Of a stretch of DNA of 64,000 nucleotides, positions 59,201-64,000 are shown one piece after another. Within the stretch, counting starts at the first letter, position 1; the number at the start of each line of letters is the position of its first letter. This DNA comes from CAKSST01 sp045535505. GTDB lineage: Bacteria; Bacillota; Clostridia; Oscillospirales; Acutalibacteraceae. The stretch is taken from the NCBI GenBank assembly GCA_045535505.1, contig JAZSLU010000004.1, positions 124,001 to 188,000 on the forward strand, given 5' to 3'. Under the pieces are notes generated by a model, which made no database searches, was not told the DNA's origin, and saw only the letters and a list, made by a program, of their open reading frames with translations. A program made the position numbers and the translations under genes.

Positions 59201-59401
59201 AATTCAATCCGTCAGGGTCACATTGCTTATATCATCAATACAAGCAATGTGGGCTCAGGAACTCACATGAGCGACGGTCACGAAATTCGTCGTCTTGCAA
59301 CAGAGAATAATGCAACTATATTTACATCTCTCGATACGGTTCGTGTATTGCTTGACGTATTGGAAGAAACAACATTAACAATATCAACTATTGACGCATA
59401 A
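56228..59401 (+). CDS. carB: Carbamoyl-phosphate synthase large subunit
   Basis: A 1057-residue subunit with two homologous ATP-grasp halves: [22 protein letters not shown] begins the first, [20 protein letters not shown] the second. [14 protein letters not shown] is the phosphate loop of the first ATP-grasp, and [11 protein letters not shown] belongs to the second. An MGS-like allosteric domain ends the protein. It joins bicarbonate, ammonia and two ATP. carA, the glutaminase subunit, is not next to it. It serves both pyrimidine and arginine synthesis. Start ATG 56228 with GGAAGGAAG upstream. Confidence 0.97.
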   Translation: [1057 protein letters not shown]

Positions 59402-59410
59402 AGGTGTTTT

Positions 59411-60145
59411 ATGAAAGACAGTGTTTTTACCGTAATTGAAAATGTAAAACTGACTAAAGATGTTTTTAGAATGAAACTGCAGGGTGACGTTTCTCATATT
59501 ACTGTCCCCGGTCAGTTTGTTAACATTAAGCTTGACGGATTATATCTTCGTCGCCCCATTTCTGTGTGCGACAAAGATGCAGATACTGTCACAATAATTT
59601 ATAAAGCAGTAGGCAAGGGCACCGAGTTGATGTCAACCTTTAAGTGTGGCAAAACATTAGAGGTTTTAACAGGTCTTGGTAACGGCTACGATACAAGTGT
59701 TTCTGGACAAAATCCAGTATTGCTTGGTGGCGGCGTAGGTGTTCCGCCTTTGTATATGCTTGCTAAAAAATTAATTAAAGAGGGTAAGCAGGTTTCGGTT
59801 ATTCTTGGTTTTAATACAAAACAAGAGGTTTTCTACGAGCAAGAGTTTAAGGCGTTGGGCTGTAATGTTACCGTAACAACGGTTGACGGCTCTTATGGTA
59901 CAAAAGGTTTTGTAACCGATGCGTTGGACCAAGATAATTCTTATTTTTACACCTGCGGACCAGAGCCGATGTTAAAAGCAATTTATAAGGCAACCAAAAC
60001 CAGCGGTCAGTTGAGTTTTGAAGAGCGTATGGGTTGCGGCTTTGGCGCTTGTATGGGTTGCAGTTGCAAAACCCTTACCGGCTATAAACGAATATGCAAA
60101 GACGGTCCGGTAATGCTTAAGGAGGAAATATTATGGGAAGATTAA
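59411..60145 (+). CDS. pyrK: Dihydroorotate dehydrogenase electron transfer subunit
   Basis: A 244-residue FAD and [2Fe-2S] protein. It has FAD-binding RRPISVCD, pyridine-nucleotide-binding LLGGGVGVPPLYMLAKKL, TCGPEPML, and the iron-sulfur cysteines in MGCGFGACMGCSCKT plus RICKDGP. It passes electrons from dihydroorotate, through PyrD, to NAD+. Overlaps pyrD by 13 bases. Confidence 0.95.
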   Translation: MKDSVFTVIENVKLTKDVFRMKLQGDVSHITVPGQFVNIKLDGLYLRRPISVCDKDADTVTIIYKAVGKGTELMSTFKCGKTLEVLTGLGNGYDTSVSGQNPVLLGGGVGVPPLYMLAKKLIKEGKQVSVILGFNTKQEVFYEQEFKALGCNVTVTTVDGSYGTKGFVTDALDQDNSYFYTCGPEPMLKAIYKATKTSGQLSFEERMGCGFGACMGCSCKTLTGYKRICKDGPVMLKEEILWED

Positions 60146-61044
60146 GTGTTAACCTTTGCGGTGTTGTACTTTCAAATCCTGTTATTCCTGCTTCGGGCAC
60201 TTTCGGATTCGGTTATGAGTTTGCAGAACTTTACGATATAAACTGCCTTGGCACTTTTTCTTTTAAAGGCACAACAAGCGAGGCTCGTTTTGGTAACCCC
60301 ACACCCCGTATTGCCGAGTGTAATGCAGGTCTTATTAATGCAGTTGGGTTGCAAAATCCGGGTGTTGATAAGGTTATATCAGAAGAACTGCCAAAACTTG
60401 CTAAATGTTTTTCAAAACCTGTTATGGCAAACGTTAGCGGCTTTTCTTTGGAAGAATATGCTTACACTTGCTCTAAAATTGACAAGCAAGAGCAGGTTGG
60501 CTGGATTGAGGTCAACATAAGTTGTCCTAATGTTCATGGCGGCGGTATGGCATTCGGCACTGACAAGGATGCGGCGGCAAGTGTTGTTAAGGCGGTAAAA
60601 GCCGTTACAACAAAGCCGGTTATTATTAAACTTTCTCCCAATGTTACCGACATTGTGTCAATAGCAAAGGCTTGCGAGGATGCGGGTGCAGACGGTATAA
60701 GTCTTATAAACACCTTGCTTGGTATGCGTATAAATTTAAAAACAAAAAAACCTGTTATAGCCAATAAAATGGGAGGTTTTTCAGGCCCCGCAATTTTCCC
60801 TGTGGCACTTCGAATGGTTTATCAGGTGGCACAGGCTGTAAAAGTGCCGGTTATCGGCATGGGCGGCGTGTCAAGTGCCGAAGACGTTATTGAAATGATG
60901 CTTGCAGGCGCTACCGCAGTTGAAGTGGGTGCGGCAAATTTGCGTGATCCATTTGTATGCCGTGATATTATAAACAATTTGCCCGATGTTATGGACAAAT
61001 ACAGAATAGATAATTTAAAGGATATAATTGGAGGAGTAAATTAA
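60133..61044 (+). CDS. pyrD: Dihydroorotate dehydrogenase, class 1B catalytic subunit
   Basis: A 303-residue FMN enzyme. NPVIPASGTFGFG opens the barrel, NISCPNVHGGG holds the catalytic Cys of class 1 enzymes, NKMGGFSGPAIFPVALRM follows, and GMGGVSSAEDVIEMMLAGATAVEVG is the phosphate-binding segment. With PyrK it forms the NAD+-dependent class 1B complex. Starts within pyrK. The ribosome site TAAGGAGG lies in the pyrK coding end. Confidence 0.96.
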   Translation: MGRLSVNLCGVVLSNPVIPASGTFGFGYEFAELYDINCLGTFSFKGTTSEARFGNPTPRIAECNAGLINAVGLQNPGVDKVISEELPKLAKCFSKPVMANVSGFSLEEYAYTCSKIDKQEQVGWIEVNISCPNVHGGGMAFGTDKDAAASVVKAVKAVTTKPVIIKLSPNVTDIVSIAKACEDAGADGISLINTLLGMRINLKTKKPVIANKMGGFSGPAIFPVALRMVYQVAQAVKVPVIGMGGVSSAEDVIEMMLAGATAVEVGAANLRDPFVCRDIINNLPDVMDKYRIDNLKDIIGGVN

Positions 61045-61047
61045 AGT

Positions 61048-61746
61048 ATGGGTAAGGACGTAATTATCGCTTGTGACTTTGCAAGCGCAGAACAAACATT
61101 AGAATTTTTGGACAAGTTTACCGATGTAAAACCTTTTGTTAAAATCGGTATGGAACTTTTTTATGCTGCTGGTCCCGAAATTGTAAAACAGATTAAAAGC
61201 CGCGGTCACAAAATATTTCTCGATTTAAAATTACACGATATTCCCAATACTGTTAAAAAAGCAATGGCTGTGCTTTCAAACCTTGATGTTGACGTTTGCA
61301 ACCTACACGCAGGCGGCACTAAACGAATGATGGAAGCGGCGCTTCAGGGTCTTACCCGTGCTGACGGCAGCCGTCCATTGCTTATTGCCGTAACACAGCT
61401 TACCTCAACCGACCAACAGGCAATGGAAGAAGATTTACTTATTAAAGAACCTATTGATAAGGTTGTTATGCATTATGCACTTTGTGCTAAGAAAGCAGGT
61501 CTTGATGGTGTTGTTTGCTCACCTCTTGAAGCCGGTAAGGTGCACGACACCTGCGGTAAAGAGTTTTTGACAATAACCCCCGGTGTTCGTTTTGCCGATG
61601 GTGATATGGGTGACCAAAAACGTGTGATGACCCCTGTAGACGCAAAGGCTATCGGTTCAGATTATATTGTTGTAGGCAGACCTATTACAGCGGCAGATGA
61701 CCCTGTTGGAGCATACTTGCGCTGTGTAAAAGATTTTGTTGATTAA
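61048..61746 (+). CDS. pyrF: Orotidine 5'-phosphate decarboxylase
   Basis: A 232-residue TIM-barrel enzyme of the PyrF type 1 family. IIACDFASAEQTLEFLDKF opens it. The catalytic Lys and Asp lie in FLDLKLHDIPNTVKKAM, and the end has TPGVRF and DYIVVGRPITAADDP. It yields UMP from OMP. Three bases after pyrD, with GGAGGAG as ribosome site inside the pyrD end. Confidence 0.96.
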   Translation: MGKDVIIACDFASAEQTLEFLDKFTDVKPFVKIGMELFYAAGPEIVKQIKSRGHKIFLDLKLHDIPNTVKKAMAVLSNLDVDVCNLHAGGTKRMMEAALQGLTRADGSRPLLIAVTQLTSTDQQAMEEDLLIKEPIDKVVMHYALCAKKAGLDGVVCSPLEAGKVHDTCGKEFLTITPGVRFADGDMGDQKRVMTPVDAKAIGSDYIVVGRPITAADDPVGAYLRCVKDFVD

Positions 61747-61757
61747 GGAGAAAAAAT

Positions 61758-62396
61758 ATGGAACTTAAAGAACTTATTGCTAAAGATTTGCTTAAAATTA
61801 AAGCGGTTTTCTTCCGCCCCGAAGAGCCTTTTACATGGGCGAGCGGCATTAAAAGCCCTGTTTATTGCGACAACCGTCTTACTTTGACATCGGTAGAGGT
61901 AAGAGATGACGTGGAAAAAGGTCTTGCTCAGCTTATTAAAGAAAATTATCCTGACGTAGAGGTGCTTATGGGCACATCAACAGCAGGTATTGCACACGCC
62001 GCAATCACAGGTCACATAATGGGTTTACCTATGGGTTATGTTCGTTCAGGCGCTAAAGACCACGGTAGGCAGAACCAAATTGAAGGACGTCTTGAAAAAG
62101 GACAAAAGGTTGTTGTGGTTGAAGACCTTATATCAACAGGTGGCAGCGTTATTGAGGTTGTTAACGTTTTGCGCGATGCAGGTGCCGAGGTTTTGGGCGT
62201 TGTTTCAATCTTCACATATGGTATGCAAAAGGGTATTGACCGCCTTAATGCCGCAAACGTTAAAAACATCTCGCTCACAAACTTTGACTGCGTTGCCGAA
62301 GTGGCAGCAAAAGAGGGCTACATTAAAGAAGAGGACATAAAGCGTCTTATCGCTTTCAGAAACAATCCTTCTGACGAAAGCTGGATAGGTGCGTAG
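61758..62396 (+). CDS. pyrE: Orotate phosphoribosyltransferase
   Basis: A 212-residue enzyme adding orotate to PRPP. FTWASGIKSPVYCDNR binds orotate, GYVRSGAKDHGRQNQIEG is the flexible loop with the catalytic lysine, and VVVVEDLISTGGSVIEVV is the PRPP loop. Ribosome site AAGGAGAAA. Follows pyrF by 11 bases. The pyrB start comes just after its stop. Confidence 0.96.
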   Translation: MELKELIAKDLLKIKAVFFRPEEPFTWASGIKSPVYCDNRLTLTSVEVRDDVEKGLAQLIKENYPDVEVLMGTSTAGIAHAAITGHIMGLPMGYVRSGAKDHGRQNQIEGRLEKGQKVVVVEDLISTGGSVIEVVNVLRDAGAEVLGVVSIFTYGMQKGIDRLNAANVKNISLTNFDCVAEVAAKEGYIKEEDIKRLIAFRNNPSDESWIGA

Positions 62397-62397
62397 T

Positions 62398-63486
62398 ATG
62401 AGAAGCGTTATTGATATACTTGACCTTTCAACAGAAGAAATTGACGGCTTGATGCATACTGCCTTGGATATTATAAACAAGCCTAAAAAATATGCAAACA
62501 AATGCAAGGGCAAAAAACTTGCGACATTATTTTTTGAGCCTTCAACCAGAACAAGACTGAGTTTTGAAGCCGCAATGCACGAGCTTGGCGGCGCAGTTCT
62601 ATCAATGCCCGGTGCTCAACTTTCGTCAGCATCAAAGGGCGAAAGCGTTGCTGACACCGCAAAAGTTGTAAGCTGTTATGCTGATATTATTGCTATGCGC
62701 CATCCAAAAGAGGGTGCGGCGTTAATTGGTGCAAAAAATGCTAAAATTCCTCTTATAAATTCCGGTGACGGCGGACATTGCCATCCTACGCAAACCTTGG
62801 CAGACCTTCTTACAATTTACCGAGAAAAAGGCAAGTTTGACGGTCTTACCGTTGGCTTTTGCGGAGATTTGAAGTTTGGTAGAACAGTCCATTCTCTTAT
62901 AGCCGCGCTTTCACGATATAATAATGTAAAAATTGTGCTTATTTCACCCGATGAGTTGAAACTTCCGGAATATATAAAACAAGACGTTTTAACCAAAAAC
63001 GGTATGGAGTTTGTTGAAACAGCATCGCTTGACGAGGTTATCGGCACACTTGATATTCTTTATATGACACGTGTTCAGGGCGAACGCTTTGCAGACCAAA
63101 GCGAGTATGAGCGTTTGCGTGACAGTTATATTCTTACAACCGAAAAAATGGAAAAAGCAAAACAGGATTGTTGTGTTTTACATCCGTTGCCTCGTGTTAA
63201 TGAAATAAGTGTTAAAATAGATGACGACCCAAGAGCTTGTTATTTTAAACAGGTTGCAAATGGAAAATATATGCGAATGGCATTAATTTTAATGTTGCTT
63301 GATGCCGCAAGAAAAGACCCAAAAAACAAAACGGTTATTAATGGTGAGTATGATAAATTTGTTTGCAAAAACCCTCACTGTATAACCACTTGCGAACAAG
63401 AACTTGCTCATTGTTTTGAGAAAACAGAAAAATCTTACAAATGCGTATATTGCGAAGCCACAATCGACCAAGAAAATAATATATAA
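62398..63486 (+). CDS. pyrB: Aspartate carbamoyltransferase with C-terminal PyrI-like zinc ribbon
   Basis: A 362-residue protein. Residues 1-305 are the catalytic chain: [16 protein letters not shown] (carbamoyl-phosphate loop), the 80s-loop-like [23 protein letters not shown] and [10 protein letters not shown]. Residues 316-356 add a zinc-binding segment (Cys323-x4-Cys328-x20-Cys349-x2-Cys352; [10 protein letters not shown] and [10 protein letters not shown]) like the C-terminal domain of the regulatory chain PyrI, but without its nucleotide-binding domain. It couples carbamoyl phosphate and aspartate. Start ATG 62398 right after pyrE. Confidence 0.93.
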   Translation: MRSVIDILDLSTEEIDGLMHTALDIINKPKKYANKCKGKKLATLFFEPSTRTRLSFEAAMHELGGAVLSMPGAQLSSASKGESVADTAKVVSCYADIIAMRHPKEGAALIGAKNAKIPLINSGDGGHCHPTQTLADLLTIYREKGKFDGLTVGFCGDLKFGRTVHSLIAALSRYNNVKIVLISPDELKLPEYIKQDVLTKNGMEFVETASLDEVIGTLDILYMTRVQGERFADQSEYERLRDSYILTTEKMEKAKQDCCVLHPLPRVNEISVKIDDDPRACYFKQVANGKYMRMALILMLLDAARKDPKNKTVINGEYDKFVCKNPHCITTCEQELAHCFEKTEKSYKCVYCEATIDQENNI

Positions 63487-63500
63487 AGGAGAATAGCGAA

Positions 63501-64000
63501 ATGGCAAAATTTATTAACGAACCTTCACATACATTTAATGAATATCTGCTGATTCCCGGTTATTCCTCTGAAGAGTGCATTCCTTCAAAGGTTAGCCTAA
63601 AAACCCCTCTTGTTAAGTACAAAAAGGGCGAGGAACCTGCAATTTCGCTTAATATACCGCTGGTTTCTGCTATAATGCAGTCGGTATCAGGTGACAGACT
63701 TGCTGTTGCACTTGCAACAGAGGGCGGTGTATCCTTTATTTACGGTTCGCAGACTATTGAGCAAGAAGCCGCAATGGTAAAACGAGCAAAATCATATAAA
63801 GCGGGCTTTGTGAAAAGCGATTCAAACATTCGTCCCGACAGTACACTTGCCGATATAATTGAATTAACCCAAAGAACAGGGCATTCAACTATTGCTGTTA
63901 CCGAAGACGGAACGGCAGACGGCAAATTGCTTGGCATTGTTACAGGACGTGACTACAGAGTAAGCCGTATGTCACTTGACCAAAAGGTTGAGACCTTTAT
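63501..64000 (+). CDS. guaB: IMP dehydrogenase, N-terminal part (runs off the window)
   Basis: The first 166 residues run to the right edge of the window. They show the start of the barrel ([50 protein letters not shown]) and the beginning of the CBS subdomain ([27 protein letters not shown]). IMPDH converts IMP to XMP, the first step to GMP. The catalytic cysteine loop lies beyond the edge. It follows pyrB by 14 bases with AAAGGAGAA as ribosome site, so it is probably in the same transcript. Confidence 0.93.
   Translation, partial: MAKFINEPSHTFNEYLLIPGYSSEECIPSKVSLKTPLVKYKKGEEPAISLNIPLVSAIMQSVSGDRLAVALATEGGVSFIYGSQTIEQEAAMVKRAKSYKAGFVKSDSNIRPDSTLADIIELTQRTGHSTIAVTEDGTADGKLLGIVTGRDYRVSRMSLDQKVETF

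Overview
The window looks like the chromosome of an endospore-forming, low-to-mid GC Clostridium-group Firmicute, probably from an animal gut. The evidence is spoIIP and spoIIID (each behind a sigma-E-type promoter), many TTGACA/TATAAT-like promoters, GGAGG ribosome binding sites, intrinsic terminators throughout, a TPP riboswitch before thiT, a bile-salt-hydrolase-type enzyme and de novo arginine and pyrimidine operons. No rRNA, phage, insertion sequence or CRISPR array was seen. There is one tRNA gene, tRNA-Arg(CCG).

Layout. 1-0.8 kb: the end of a gene with an SNase-like C-terminus, overlapping an MjaI-family restriction endonuclease. 0.9-3.4 kb: a YfcE-like phosphoesterase divergent from a PadR/DUF1700/DUF4097 cassette. 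3.5-5.9 kb: a type I glutamine synthetase with an adenylylation-type tyrosine, then a ferritin-like/VIT1 fusion. 5.9-6.3 kb: a stand-alone structured RNA candidate. 6.4-18 kb: transport and small-molecule genes (MFS carrier, acyl-ACP thioesterase, PepD, OPT carrier with PqqD-like partner, DUF554, FAD protein, choloylglycine hydrolase, Gfo/Idh/MocA oxidoreductase). 18-25 kb: tRNA-Arg, greA, lemA with a TPM-domain gene, and a methionine operon (metY, metA). 25-30 kb: trmL, the glycolytic run pgk-tpiA-gpmI, and rpsT. 30-40 kb: spoIIP, an LTA-synthase-like sulfatase, a PASTA protein whose kinase domain has lost its catalytic residues, a YfbR-type nucleotidase, and two large membrane proteins of the GT-C/YfhO type. 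40-47 kb: TPP riboswitch and thiT, then an AT-rich four-gene glycan cluster on the minus strand. 47-54 kb: spoIIID, fucO and argCJBDF behind ARG-box-like palindromes. 54-64 kb: a symmetric array of small hairpins followed by a four-helix-bundle (S23-type) gene, then pyrC-carB-pyrK-pyrD-pyrF-pyrE-pyrB and the start of guaB.

How the genes fit together. argCJBDF makes citrulline from glutamate and carbamoyl phosphate, and the pyr operon makes UMP from carbamoyl phosphate and aspartate. Both depend on CarB, but carA is not in the window. MetA carries the Glu associated with acetyl-CoA use, matching the O-acetylhomoserine sulfhydrylase MetY next to it. The most unusual items are the mirrored hairpin array with its four-helix-bundle gene (54.2-54.8 kb), the pseudoknotted RNA at 6.0-6.3 kb, the PASTA pseudokinase (33.6-35.3 kb), the PyrB chain carrying a PyrI-like zinc knuckle, and a 955-residue protein joining a methyltransferase-like domain with two different glycosyltransferase folds.
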